A stretch of DNA of 64,000 nt from Paracraurococcus lichenis. GTDB lineage: Bacteria > Pseudomonadota > Alphaproteobacteria > Acetobacterales > Acetobacteraceae. The notes below the pieces were generated by a model. That model was not told the origin of the DNA and did no database searches. It saw only the letters and a program-made list of their open reading frames with translations. Location: assembly GCF_030657435.1 (NCBI RefSeq), contig NZ_JAUTWS010000012.1, forward strand, positions 1 to 64,000, written 5' to 3'. A program made the translations under genes and the position numbers. Shown here one piece after another: positions 8,889 through 17,029 of the stretch (within the stretch, counting starts at the first letter, position 1; each line of letters begins with the position of its first letter).

Positions 8889-9749
8889 ATGCTGACCGTC
8901 CTCGTCGACGGCATCGCCTCCGGCATGCTGCTCTTCGTGCTCGCGGTCGGGCTCTCCGTGACGCTCGGGCTGATGAACTTCGTCAACCTCGCGCATGGCG
9001 CCTTCGGCATGGCCGGGGGCTATGTCTGCGTGGTGCTGCTGAACCGGTTGGGCCTGCCCTTCCTGCTGTGCCTTGTCGCGGCGGCGGTCTTCGCCGCGGC
9101 GCTGGGCTTGGTGCTGGAGAGGGTGCTGTACCGCCGGCTCTATGGCCGCGACCATCTGGAGCAGGTGCTGTTCTCCATTGGACTCGTCTTCATCGCCGGC
9201 GCGGTTGTCGACTGGTTCATGGGCGCGCGGCAGCAGCTCATCACCCTGCCACCCTGGCTGAGCGGACGCATCGAGCTGGGCTTCGTCGGCATCGGCGTCT
9301 ACCGGCTGTTCCTCATCGCGCTCTGCGGGCTGATCGTACTGGCGCTGCATCTCGGCCTGGTGCGGACGCGCTTCGGCAGCCGGCTGCGGGCCGCGGTCGA
9401 TGATGCCGTCGTGGCGCGCGGCCTCGGCATCCCGGTGGAGCGGCTCTTCGCCGTGACCTTCGCGCTCGGCTCCGGCCTTGCCGGGCTCGGCGGCGCGCTG
9501 GGGGTGGAGGTGCTCGGCCTCGATCCCACCTTCCCGCTGAAATACATGGTCTACTTCCTGATCGTCGTGGCAGTGGGCGGGGCGAATACCGTCATCGGCC
9601 CCTTCCTCGCGGCGCTGCTGCTGGGCGTGGTGGATGTGGCGGGCAAATACTACGTGCCGCAACTCGGCGCCTTCGCCATCTACACGGCCATGGTCGTGCT
9701 GCTGATCCTGCGGCCGCAGGGCCTGCTGGCGAAGGCCGCGGCGCGATGA
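8889..9749 (+). CDS. livH: Branched-chain amino acid ABC transporter permease LivH
   Basis: Inner-membrane permease of the LivH family, 286 residues with about eight hydrophobic helices. The opening helix GIASGMLLFVLAVGLSVTLG and the following LMNFVNLAHGAFGM are the family's N-terminal signature. The cytoplasmic loop near residues 165-200 carries the ABC-ATPase coupling region. The ATG at 8889 starts at the first conserved helix. Its stop overlaps the livM start by ATGA, as expected for translational coupling. Confidence 0.92.
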   Translation: MLTVLVDGIASGMLLFVLAVGLSVTLGLMNFVNLAHGAFGMAGGYVCVVLLNRLGLPFLLCLVAAAVFAAALGLVLERVLYRRLYGRDHLEQVLFSIGLVFIAGAVVDWFMGARQQLITLPPWLSGRIELGFVGIGVYRLFLIALCGLIVLALHLGLVRTRFGSRLRAAVDDAVVARGLGIPVERLFAVTFALGSGLAGLGGALGVEVLGLDPTFPLKYMVYFLIVVAVGGANTVIGPFLAALLLGVVDVAGKYYVPQLGAFAIYTAMVVLLILRPQGLLAKAAAR

Positions 9750-10678
9750 GGCTGGCGCTGGAAGCCGCGTTCTGGCTGCTGGCGCTGGCCAGCCACTGGC
9801 TGCTGCCAACGCAGTTGCCGCTGCTGAGCCAGGTCTGGATCGTCGCGCTCTTCGTCCTCTCGCTCGACCTGCTGGTGGGCTTCGCCGGCGTGCTGACGCT
9901 GGGCCATGCCGCCTTCTTCGGCCTCGGCGCCTATGCCGCCGGCATCCTGGCGCAGCAGGGCTGGGGCGAGCCGATCTCGGGCCTGCTGGTGGCGGCGGTG
10001 CTGGCGGCGCTGCTTGGCCTCGCCACCGCGCCGTTGGTGCTGCGGGGCGGCGACCTGCCGGCGCTGATGGTCACCCTCGGCCTGTCGCTCATGCTGGCGG
10101 AGGCGGCGAACAAGCTGCCCGGGCTGACCGGCGGCGCGGACGGGCTGCTCGGGGTGGAGATGTGGTCCATCCTCGGTCTCTTCCGCTTCGATCTCTTCGG
10201 CCATACGGCCTTCTTCTACAGCCTGGCCGTGCTGTTCCTGCTATTCCTGCTGGCGCGGCTCGTCACCGGCTCGCCCTTCGGCCTGGCGCTCCGCGGCATC
10301 CGCGGCAATGCGCGGCGCATGCCGGCGATCGGCACGCCGGTGCGGGCGCGGCTGGTCGCGGCCTATGCGCTCTCGGCCGCCTATGCCGGCGTCGCCGGGG
10401 CGCTGCTGGCACAGACCACGCAGTTCGTCTCGCTCGACGCGCTGTCTTTTCAGCGCTCGGCGGAAGGGCTGCTGATGCTGGTCCTCGGTGGTCTCGGCGG
10501 GCTCTACGGCGCCATGCTGGGTGCGGCGGCCTTCACCTTCGCCCATCATGTGCTGTCCGAGATGAGCCCGCTCTTCTGGCAGTTCTGGATCGGCGTGGCG
10601 CTGGTGGCGCTGGCGCTCGCCGGCCGCGGCGGGCTGCTGGGCCTCGGCGCGGCGCTGCTGCGGCGGGGGCGGGCATGA
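9746..10678 (+). CDS. livM: Branched-chain amino acid ABC transporter permease LivM
   Basis: Second permease of the liv transporter, 310 residues and strongly hydrophobic throughout. SLDLLVGFAGVLTLGHAAFFGLGAY near residues 34-58, cited here in part as GHAAFFGLGAY, is typical of LivM, as is the loop region ALRGIRGNARRM near 185. It overlaps livH and livG by 4 bp each (ATGA), so the permeases and ATPases are coupled. Confidence 0.92.
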   Translation: MRLALEAAFWLLALASHWLLPTQLPLLSQVWIVALFVLSLDLLVGFAGVLTLGHAAFFGLGAYAAGILAQQGWGEPISGLLVAAVLAALLGLATAPLVLRGGDLPALMVTLGLSLMLAEAANKLPGLTGGADGLLGVEMWSILGLFRFDLFGHTAFFYSLAVLFLLFLLARLVTGSPFGLALRGIRGNARRMPAIGTPVRARLVAAYALSAAYAGVAGALLAQTTQFVSLDALSFQRSAEGLLMLVLGGLGGLYGAMLGAAAFTFAHHVLSEMSPLFWQFWIGVALVALALAGRGGLLGLGAALLRRGRA

Positions 10679-11427
10679 CCGCGCTCTCGACCGAGGCGCT
10701 GACGCGCGACTTCGGCGGCTTCCGCGCGGTCGCCGGCGTGGACCTGGCGCTGGCCGAGGGGGCGCGGCATGCGGTCATCGGCCCGAACGGCGCCGGCAAG
10801 ACCACGCTGGTCAACCTGCTGACCGGCGCGCTGCGCCCCACCGCCGGCCGCGTGCTGCTGGGCGGGGAGGAGGTCACCGCCCTGCCGATGCATGCCCGGG
10901 TGAAGCGCGGCCTGGCGCGGACCTTCCAGATCAACCAGCTTTTCCCCGAATTCACGCCGGAGCAGGCGGTCACGCTCGCGCTGCTGGAGCGCGAGGGTCT
11001 GACCGGGCGCTGGTGGCGCCCCGTCGCGGCGCATGCGGCGGTGCGGGCGGAGGCGCGGGCGCTGCTCGACAGCCTGCGGTTCACCGCCACAGAGATGCGG
11101 GCGGAGACGCACAGCCTGCCCTATGGCCGGCAGCGCCTGCTGGAGATCGCGCTCGCCCTGGCCCTGAAGCCCCGCGTCCTGCTGCTGGACGAGCCCGCCG
11201 CCGGCGTGCCGCCGGGCGAGAGCCGCGCGGTGCTGGACGCCGTCGCCGCCCTGCCGCGCGACGTGACGGTGCTGCTGATCGAGCACGACATGGACCTGGT
11301 CTTCCGCTTCGCCGAGCGCATCACGGTGCTCGCGCAGGGCGCCGTGCTGGTGGAGGGACCGCCGGCCGAGATCGCGCGCGATCCGCGGGTGCGCGAGGTC
11401 TATCTCGGCGAGGCCGCCCATGGCTGA
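10675..11427 (+). CDS. livG: Branched-chain amino acid ABC transporter ATPase LivG
   Basis: Cytoplasmic ABC ATPase, 250 residues. Walker A is GPNGAGKTT near residue 38, and Walker B is LLLDEPAAG near 171. The signature motif is divergent: HSLPYGRQRLLEIA takes the place of LSYGQQR/LSGG. LivG-type features include FQINQLFPEFT after the Q-loop. The start overlaps the livM stop (ATGA) and the 3' end overlaps livF by 8 bp. Confidence 0.9.
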   Translation: MTALSTEALTRDFGGFRAVAGVDLALAEGARHAVIGPNGAGKTTLVNLLTGALRPTAGRVLLGGEEVTALPMHARVKRGLARTFQINQLFPEFTPEQAVTLALLEREGLTGRWWRPVAAHAAVRAEARALLDSLRFTATEMRAETHSLPYGRQRLLEIALALALKPRVLLLDEPAAGVPPGESRAVLDAVAALPRDVTVLLIEHDMDLVFRFAERITVLAQGAVLVEGPPAEIARDPRVREVYLGEAAHG

Positions 11428-12133
11428 GCCGCTGCTCGCGCTCCGGGGCGTCACTGCCGGCCATGGCGAGGCCGTGGTGCTGCACGACATCGCGCTGAGC
11501 GTCGCGCCGGGCGAGGCGGTAGCGCTGCTCGGCCGCAACGGCACCGGCAAGACCACGCTGATCACCACTGTCATGGGCGCCGGGCCGCGGCTGCGCGCCG
11601 GAACCCTCCGCTTCTCCGGCCAGGATCTCGCCCGGCTGCCGAGCGAGCGGCGCGCCGCGCTCGGCCTCGGCTGGGTGCCGCAGGAGCGGAACATCTTCCG
11701 CTCCCTCACGGTGGAGGAGAACCTGACCGCCGTCGCCCGCCCCGGCCCCTGGACGCTTGCGCGCGTGATCGACCTCTTCCCCCGCCTCGGCGAGCGGCGC
11801 CGCAACCTCGGCAGCGCGCTCTCGGGCGGGGAGCAGCAGATGCTCGCCATGGGCCGCGCCCTCATGCTGAACCCGCGCTTGGTGCTGCTGGACGAGCCGA
11901 CCGAGGGCCTCGCGCCGGTGATCGTCCAGGGCCTGCTCGCTGCCATCCGCCGGATGGTGCGGGAGGAGGGGCTTGCGGCGATCATCGTGGAGCAGCATGC
12001 AAGGCTGGTGCTGCCCATCACCGACCGCGCCGTGATCCTCGATCGCGGCCGGATCGTCCATGAAGGCGACAGCGCCGCGCTGCTCGCCGCGCCGGAGGTG
12101 GCGGAACGCCATCTCGGGCTGAGCCATGTCTGA
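11420..12133 (+). CDS. livF: Branched-chain amino acid ABC transporter ATPase LivF
   Basis: ABC ATPase of 237 residues, the second motor subunit of the liv system. Walker A is GRNGTGKTT (near residue 38), the signature LSGGEQQMLA is near 135, and Walker B is LVLLDEPTEGL near 155, with WVPQERNIFRSLTV as a LivF-like Q-loop. Its end overlaps the start of the MetE-like gene by 8 bp, which ties that enzyme to the transporter operon. Confidence 0.92.
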   Translation: MAEPLLALRGVTAGHGEAVVLHDIALSVAPGEAVALLGRNGTGKTTLITTVMGAGPRLRAGTLRFSGQDLARLPSERRAALGLGWVPQERNIFRSLTVEENLTAVARPGPWTLARVIDLFPRLGERRRNLGSALSGGEQQMLAMGRALMLNPRLVLLDEPTEGLAPVIVQGLLAAIRRMVREEGLAAIIVEQHARLVLPITDRAVILDRGRIVHEGDSAALLAAPEVAERHLGLSHV

Positions 12134-13250
12134 CACTGCCCAACCCTGGGAGACCACGATGCCCAACGGCAAGCCCCCCTTCCGCGCCGACCATGTCGGC
12201 AGCCTGCTCCGCCCGGTCCCGCTGCGGGAGGCGCGCGCGGCCAAGGCGCCGGACCTGCGCGCCATCGAGGACGGCTGCATCCGCGACGCCATCGCCGAGC
12301 AGAAGGCGGTCGGCCTGAAGGCCGTCACGGATGGCGAGTACCGCCGCGCCTTCTGGCATTTCGACTTCCTGGCGAAGCTCGGCGGCGTCGAGATGTACGA
12401 GGCCGACCAGGGCATCCAGTTCGTGGGCGGCCAGACCAAGGCCTATGGCCTGAAGGTGACGGGCCCGATCCGCTACCAGGGCCATCCCTTCGTCGAGGAC
12501 TTCAAATTCGTCGCCGCCAATGCCGGCGGCGCGGTGGCGAAGCAGACCATCCCGTCCCCCTCGGTGCTGCATTTCCGCGGCGGGCGTCGCGCCGTCGACA
12601 CCCATACCTATCCCGACATGGCGGGTTTCTTCGCCGATCTCGGCGCCGCCTATGCCGCGGCCGTCAAGGACTTCGCGGCGGCCGGCTGCCGCTACCTGCA
12701 GCTCGACGAGACCAACATCGCCTATCTCTGCGACCCGGAGCAGCTCGCGCAGCTCAGGAACCGCGGCGAGCAGGTGGAGGGGCTGCTCGAGACCTACGCG
12801 CAGCTCATCAATACCGCCATCGCCGGCCGGCCGAGCGACATGGTGATCTCCATGCATCTCTGCCGCGGCAATTTCCGCTCCATGCACATCGCCTCGGGGG
12901 GCTACGACCCGGTCGCCGAGGTGCTGTTCAACGGCATCAACGTCGATGCGTATTTCATGGAGTATGACGACGAGCGTTCGGGCAGCTTCGCGCCGCTGCG
13001 CTTCCTGCCGAAGGGCAAGACGGTGGTGCTCGGCCTCGTGACCTCCAAGACCGGCGAGCTCGAGAGCAAGGACATGCTCAAGCGCCGGATCGAGGAGGCG
13101 GCGAAGCATGCGCCGCTCGACCAGCTTGCCATCAGCCCGCAATGCGGATTCGCCAGCACGGAGGAGGGCAACCTGCTGACCGTCGAGCAGCAATGGGCCA
13201 AGCTCCGCCTCTGCGTCGAGGTCGCCCGCGAGGTCTGGGGCGAAATCTAA
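12126..13250 (+). CDS. Cobalamin-independent methionine synthase-like protein (MetE C-domain family)
   Basis: 374-residue stand-alone protein of the MetE C-terminal domain family (UROD/MetE-like TIM barrel). It begins after a short tail with FRADHVGSLLRP, the family hallmark. Candidate zinc ligands are the His and Cys in MHLCRGN (near residue 241) and the Cys in ISPQCGFAS (near 340). Such proteins transfer methyl or alkyl groups to or from thiols; the substrate here is not established. It overlaps livF by 8 bp, suggesting that it acts on the imported compound. An internal ATG at 12159 is an alternative start. Confidence 0.8.
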   Translation: MSDTAQPWETTMPNGKPPFRADHVGSLLRPVPLREARAAKAPDLRAIEDGCIRDAIAEQKAVGLKAVTDGEYRRAFWHFDFLAKLGGVEMYEADQGIQFVGGQTKAYGLKVTGPIRYQGHPFVEDFKFVAANAGGAVAKQTIPSPSVLHFRGGRRAVDTHTYPDMAGFFADLGAAYAAAVKDFAAAGCRYLQLDETNIAYLCDPEQLAQLRNRGEQVEGLLETYAQLINTAIAGRPSDMVISMHLCRGNFRSMHIASGGYDPVAEVLFNGINVDAYFMEYDDERSGSFAPLRFLPKGKTVVLGLVTSKTGELESKDMLKRRIEEAAKHAPLDQLAISPQCGFASTEEGNLLTVEQQWAKLRLCVEVAREVWGEI

Positions 13251-13258
13251 GGGGGGTT

Positions 13259-13311
13259 CCAGGGGGGCTTCGCCCCCTGGCGGAGGGTGCAGGGAGGCAG
13301 CGCCTCCCTGC
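13259..13311. repeat. Double-hairpin intergenic repeat, copy C
   Basis: Stem 13259-13266 with 13273-13280 (8 bp) and stem 13289-13298 with 13302-13311 (10 bp, loop AGC) fill the 64 bp between two convergent stop codons. It has the same orientation as copy B. Here it could act as a bidirectional transcription barrier, although there is no T-tract. Confidence 0.72.
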
Positions 13312-13314
13312 ATC

Positions 13315-14091
13315 TCACAGGTGTTTGCCCCCGTCGACGAGTATGACGGTCCCGGTGGTCAGCCGAAGCTGCGTGACGGCCGCCATGACGGCCAGCGCGA
13401 CGTCATCGGCTTCCGTCACGGTCCGGAGCGGTGAGGTGGCCGCCTGCTTCTCCACTGCCTCCCGGCTCCGCCCCGGCACGAAGTCGGTGGCGACGGCCGA
13501 GGGCGAGATGCCCACCACCCGGATCCCGTCCGGCCCCAGCACGCGCGCGAGCGAGACGCCGATCGTGTCCAGCGCCGCCTTGCTCGCCCCGTAGATGATG
13601 CTGCTGCCGGTGCCGGTGATGGCGGCGAGCGAGGAGATGTTGACGATCACCGCGTCGCCGCTGCGCTTCAGCAGCGGCGCGAAGGCGCGGATGGTGGCGA
13701 AGGGGCCGCGCACATTCGCCACTAGCACGCGGTCGATCAGCGCGTCGTCCAGCGCCTCGAGGTCGGCATGCGGCACGGCGCGCGTGGTCGCGGCCGAGTT
13801 CACCAGCACGTCGCAGCGGCCGAGCCGGGCCTCGACCTCGGCCGCGGCGCGCTTCAGCGCGGCGCTGTCCTCCATCGGCGTCTGTAGCGCGATATGGCCG
13901 CTGCCCGGCAATTCCCGCGCGAGCGCCGCGGCACGTTCGGCCCCGGCATTGTAGCCGATGGCCACCACCGCGCCCGCCTCGGCCATCCGCCGGGCAATCG
14001 CGGCGCCGATGCCGCTGCTGCCGCCTGTGATGACCGCGACGCGGTCCTTCAGGTCATACGCGCCGAGATTGCCCGGCTTCGTCTCCGCCAT
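13315..14091 (-). CDS. SDR family NAD(P)-dependent oxidoreductase
   Basis: Classical short-chain dehydrogenase, 258 residues. The cofactor motif TGGSSGIG is at residues 22-29, NSA at 98-100, the catalytic Ser around 153-154, Y167 and K171 (YGASK), and a C-terminal VDGG motif. The family reduces or oxidises hydroxyl/keto groups; FabG-like use cannot be excluded. The start is preceded by a strong AAGGAGG. It converges with the MetE-like gene across repeat copy C. Confidence 0.88.
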   Translation of the reverse strand: MAETKPGNLGAYDLKDRVAVITGGSSGIGAAIARRMAEAGAVVAIGYNAGAERAAALARELPGSGHIALQTPMEDSAALKRAAAEVEARLGRCDVLVNSAATTRAVPHADLEALDDALIDRVLVANVRGPFATIRAFAPLLKRSGDAVIVNISSLAAITGTGSSIIYGASKAALDTIGVSLARVLGPDGIRVVGISPSAVATDFVPGRSREAVEKQAATSPLRTVTEADDVALAVMAAVTQLRLTTGTVILVDGGKHL

Positions 14092-14157
14092 GGCCGTCCT
14101 CCTTTGATTGCCCTGCCGACTATCGGCGATGGCAGGGAAGGCGGACAGCCCGGCGGC

Positions 14158-14388
14158 TCAGTGTTCCTGCAGCAGCGGCAGGTGCGGCACCTCGGGCCCG
14201 CCATGGCGGCGGAGCGCGGCCAGGTTCACCGCCAGCGCGACTGTCACGGCCAGCACCGCCAGGAACAGGACCGGACCCGGCAGGAAGGCCAGCACCGTGA
14301 GGAGGATCGCGGCCCCGAGCAGGGTCACGATCAGGTTCGGGACGAAGGTCCCGGCCTGGTGGCCGGACATGGGCAGGTTCAGTCGCAT
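14158..14388 (-). CDS. Small two-helix membrane protein, unknown function
   Basis: 76 residues with one long hydrophobic stretch from about residue 17 to 58, long enough for two helices with a short turn at Pro-Gly-Pro, then a basic/His-rich tail. GAGGTG seven nucleotides before the ATG supports translation. I do not recognise the family. It lies 66 bp upstream of the SDR gene on the same strand and may be cotranscribed with it. A 6-bp hairpin lies in its leader at 14411-14425. Confidence 0.55.
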   Translation of the reverse strand: MRLNLPMSGHQAGTFVPNLIVTLLGAAILLTVLAFLPGPVLFLAVLAVTVALAVNLAALRRHGGPEVPHLPLLQEH

Positions 14389-14722
14389 GATGCACCTCGA
14401 AGGCTGCGCTGCTGCGATGCAGCAAAATACCTGTGGAGAAATGACGACTGCGGACCGAGCGGGCCCGCCGGCCGCGCGTGGTTTGCATCACCCTATGTTT
14501 ACTGATGCGTTCATCCGCGGGCGGCCCGATCCGGGTGTGACAGCCCTGTGGCAATCCGGCCGCGAACCCCGCTAGGCTCGGCCCACGCGTGGTGCCCGGG
14601 TCCGTCCCGGCGGCGCCAGGACGCCCGCGTCCACCAAGGGTCCCAGGGAGACCCGGGCTGGCCGGCGGCGTCCGGCCTCGGTGCCGCTCCGGCCCGCCTG
14701 CAGAGCAGGAGGGCAAGACTCC

Positions 14723-16669
14723 ATGCCAGACACCAACGGCAGATCACCCGGCGGGGCCAAGCCCCGTTCCGTCGCGCTCATCGGCCCGCAGGGGGCCGGG
14801 AAATCCGCGCTCTTCGACGCGCTCCTCGCCGCCGCCGGCGCGCCGCCCCGCCGCGGCGGCCCCCGCGGTATGGGCACCGAGCTTCGCCTCGCCCATGCCT
14901 CCCACAATGGCGACACCTGGTCGCTGCTGGACTGCCCCGGCTCGGTCGAATTCGCGCATGACGCCGCCTGCGCCGCCGCGGTCTGCGACCTCGCGGTCGT
15001 GGTGACCGAGCCCGCGCCGGGCCGCGCCGCCGTCCTCGGCCCCGTCTTCCGCATGCTGGAGGAGCGCGGCACCCCGACGATCGTCTTCGTCAACAAGATC
15101 GACCAGTTGAACGGCCGCGTCCGCGACACGCTCGCGGCCATGCAGGCCCAGACCAACCGCAAGCTGGTGCTGCGCCAGGTCCCGATCCGGGAAGGCGAGC
15201 AGGTCACCGGCTATGTCGACGTGGTCTCCGAACGCGCCTACCGCTACCGCCGCGGCGCCGCCTCCGAGCGCATCGCGCTGCCCGACGGCATCCGCGCGCG
15301 CGAGGCCGAGGCCCGGGCCGAGCTGCTGGAGGCGCTGGCCGACCACGACGACGCGCTGCTCGAGAAGGTGCTGGAGGACCTGGTGCCCGAGCCCGGCGAG
15401 ATCTACCGCCCGCTGCACACGGCGGAGCTGTCGGGCGCCGTCGTCTCCGTCCTGCTCGGCGCGGCCGAGCACAACAACGGCATCCAGCGGCTCTGGAAGG
15501 CGCTGCGCCACGACGTGCCGGCGCCGGAGGAGACCGCAGCGCGCCGCGGCATCGCGCCGGAAGGCGCGCCTCTCGCCCAGGTCTTCCGCACGGTGCATGC
15601 CGGCCATGCCGGGCGCCTTTCCTGGGCCAGGGTCTGGCGCGGGCCGGTGAAGGACGGCGCCCAGCTCGACGGCCACCGGGTCGGCGGCATCCACCGCTTC
15701 CCGAACGGCGAGGCGCAGAAGGTGCCGGAGGCCCAGGCCGGCGAGATCGTCGCCCTCGGGCGCATGGAAGGCGTCACGACCGGGACGACGCTCGGCCAGG
15801 CGGAGGCGCTCGACTTCCCGAAGCCGGCCGAGCCCATCCATTCCCTCGCCGTGGTGGTGGAGGACCGCAAGGACGAGGTCCGTCTCTCCGGCGCGCTGCA
15901 GCGCCTGGCGGAGGAGGACCCGTCGCTGACGGTGGTGCTGGACCCGGAGAGCGGCCAGACCGTGCTGCACGGCCAGGGCGAGCTGCATCTCCGCGCGGCG
16001 CTGGACCGGCTGGCCGCGGCCTCGGGCGTGAAGCTGCGGACGGTGCGGCCGCAGGTCCCCTACCGCGAGACCATCCGCCACGCCGTCACCCAGCATGGCC
16101 GCCTCAAGCGCCAGACCGGCGGCCATGGCCAGTTCGCCGATGTGAAGATCCGGATCGAGCCGCGCGGCCGCGGCGAGGGCTTCGCCTTCGCCGAGGAGGT
16201 GGTGGGCGGCGCCGTGCCCCGCCGCTTCATCCCCGCCGTGGGCGAGGCCGCCGAGGAGGCGACGAAGAAGGGCCCGCTCGGCCACCCCGTCGTGGACGTG
16301 GCGGTGACGCTGCTCGATGGCGGCTTCCACTCGGTGGACAGCAGCGACATGGCCTTCGCCACGGCGACGCGCATGGCGATGCAGGAAGGGCTGGCCAAGG
16401 CCGAGCCGGTGCTGCTGGAGCCGGTGCATGCCGTGACCGTCACCGTGCCGGCGGAATACACGCCGAACGCGCAGCGCCTGCTGACCGGGCGGCGCGGCCA
16501 GATCCTCGGCTATGCCGCGAAGGAGGGCTGGGAAGGCTGGGATTGCGTCGAGGCGCTGGTCCCGGCGGCCGAGCTGCAGGACCTGGTCATCGAGCTGCGC
16601 AGCCAGACCCAGGGCCTCGGCAGCTACACGCACCGCTTCGACCACCTGGCGGAGGCGCGGCACCGGTAA
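14723..16669 (+). CDS. Elongation factor G-like protein (EF-G paralogue)
   Basis: 648-residue translational GTPase with EF-G architecture. The G domain has P-loop GPQGAGKS (21-28), G3 DCPGS (70-74) and G4 NKID (124-127), followed by domains II to V. Domain IV motif GGHGQFADV is near residue 470. It differs from housekeeping EF-G in G1 (canonical AHIDAGKTT) and in G3, where DTPGH becomes DCPGS, so the catalytic His is replaced by Ser. It is about 45 residues shorter than EF-G. It stands alone, away from any str operon, so it is a paralogue. GGAGGGCAAG upstream supports the start at 14723. Confidence 0.88.
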   Translation: MPDTNGRSPGGAKPRSVALIGPQGAGKSALFDALLAAAGAPPRRGGPRGMGTELRLAHASHNGDTWSLLDCPGSVEFAHDAACAAAVCDLAVVVTEPAPGRAAVLGPVFRMLEERGTPTIVFVNKIDQLNGRVRDTLAAMQAQTNRKLVLRQVPIREGEQVTGYVDVVSERAYRYRRGAASERIALPDGIRAREAEARAELLEALADHDDALLEKVLEDLVPEPGEIYRPLHTAELSGAVVSVLLGAAEHNNGIQRLWKALRHDVPAPEETAARRGIAPEGAPLAQVFRTVHAGHAGRLSWARVWRGPVKDGAQLDGHRVGGIHRFPNGEAQKVPEAQAGEIVALGRMEGVTTGTTLGQAEALDFPKPAEPIHSLAVVVEDRKDEVRLSGALQRLAEEDPSLTVVLDPESGQTVLHGQGELHLRAALDRLAAASGVKLRTVRPQVPYRETIRHAVTQHGRLKRQTGGHGQFADVKIRIEPRGRGEGFAFAEEVVGGAVPRRFIPAVGEAAEEATKKGPLGHPVVDVAVTLLDGGFHSVDSSDMAFATATRMAMQEGLAKAEPVLLEPVHAVTVTVPAEYTPNAQRLLTGRRGQILGYAAKEGWEGWDCVEALVPAAELQDLVIELRSQTQGLGSYTHRFDHLAEARHR

Positions 16670-16717
16670 CGCGCGGGGGCGGTCCCGGCGCATCGAGCGT
16701 CGGGCCGTGCTCGCGCC

Positions 16718-16769
16718 GGTCAAGGCCAGGCCGCGCTCCGCGCGGGGCGGCTGCGCCGCCGCCTTGACC
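16718..16769. other. GC-rich stem-loop downstream of the EF-G paralogue
   Basis: Outer 9-bp arms 16718-16726 and 16761-16769 are perfect complements enclosing further GC-rich self-complementary sequence. There is no T-run, so factor-independent termination is not supported. It occupies part of the 360-bp gene-free stretch 16670-17029, which otherwise holds a palindrome and a possible promoter for the next gene. Confidence 0.5.
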
Positions 16770-16939
16770 GCCGCTGCGCGCGGCCCGTTGGGGGACCCCA
16801 GGCCGGGACGGGGAAACGGCCCTTTCCGGCCGAACAGGGAAACAGGGGTTTTCCAGGACCGGGCGGTCAGCCATCGCCCGGCCCATGCCCTGGCGCTGGG
16901 GAGGAGGGTCGGGATCCGGGCGCCTGGTGCAAAGCGAGC

Positions 16940-16953
16940 GTCAGGCGCCTGAC
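16940..16953. promoter_or_regulatory. 14-bp perfect palindrome, possible operator
   Basis: GTCAGGC at 16940-16946 is followed immediately by its reverse complement GCCTGAC. It lies about 77 bp upstream of the glycosyltransferase start and 40 bp upstream of a possible EcfG promoter, a plausible place for a regulator to bind. No binding protein is identified. Confidence 0.3.
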
Positions 16954-16992
16954 ACTGTGATCGCCCGCGGCGCCCGCGCCGACCACGAAATG

Positions 16993-17018
16993 GGAACGGC
17001 GATGACCGGCGCACCGTT
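16993..17018 (+). promoter_or_regulatory. Possible EcfG (general stress sigma factor) promoter
   Basis: GGAAC (16993-16997), a 17-bp spacer and CGTT (17015-17018) match the alphaproteobacterial EcfG consensus GGAAC-N16/17-CGTT. The downstream element ends 11 bp before the glycosyltransferase ATG, so the transcript would be nearly leaderless. Such a short motif can arise by chance. Confidence 0.35.
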
Positions 17019-17029
17019 CTGCCGGCACG

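Noticed and set aside
16718..16769. Stem-loop after the EF-G paralogue as a rho-independent terminator
   Set aside because: No T-run follows on either strand; kept only as a secondary-structure feature.
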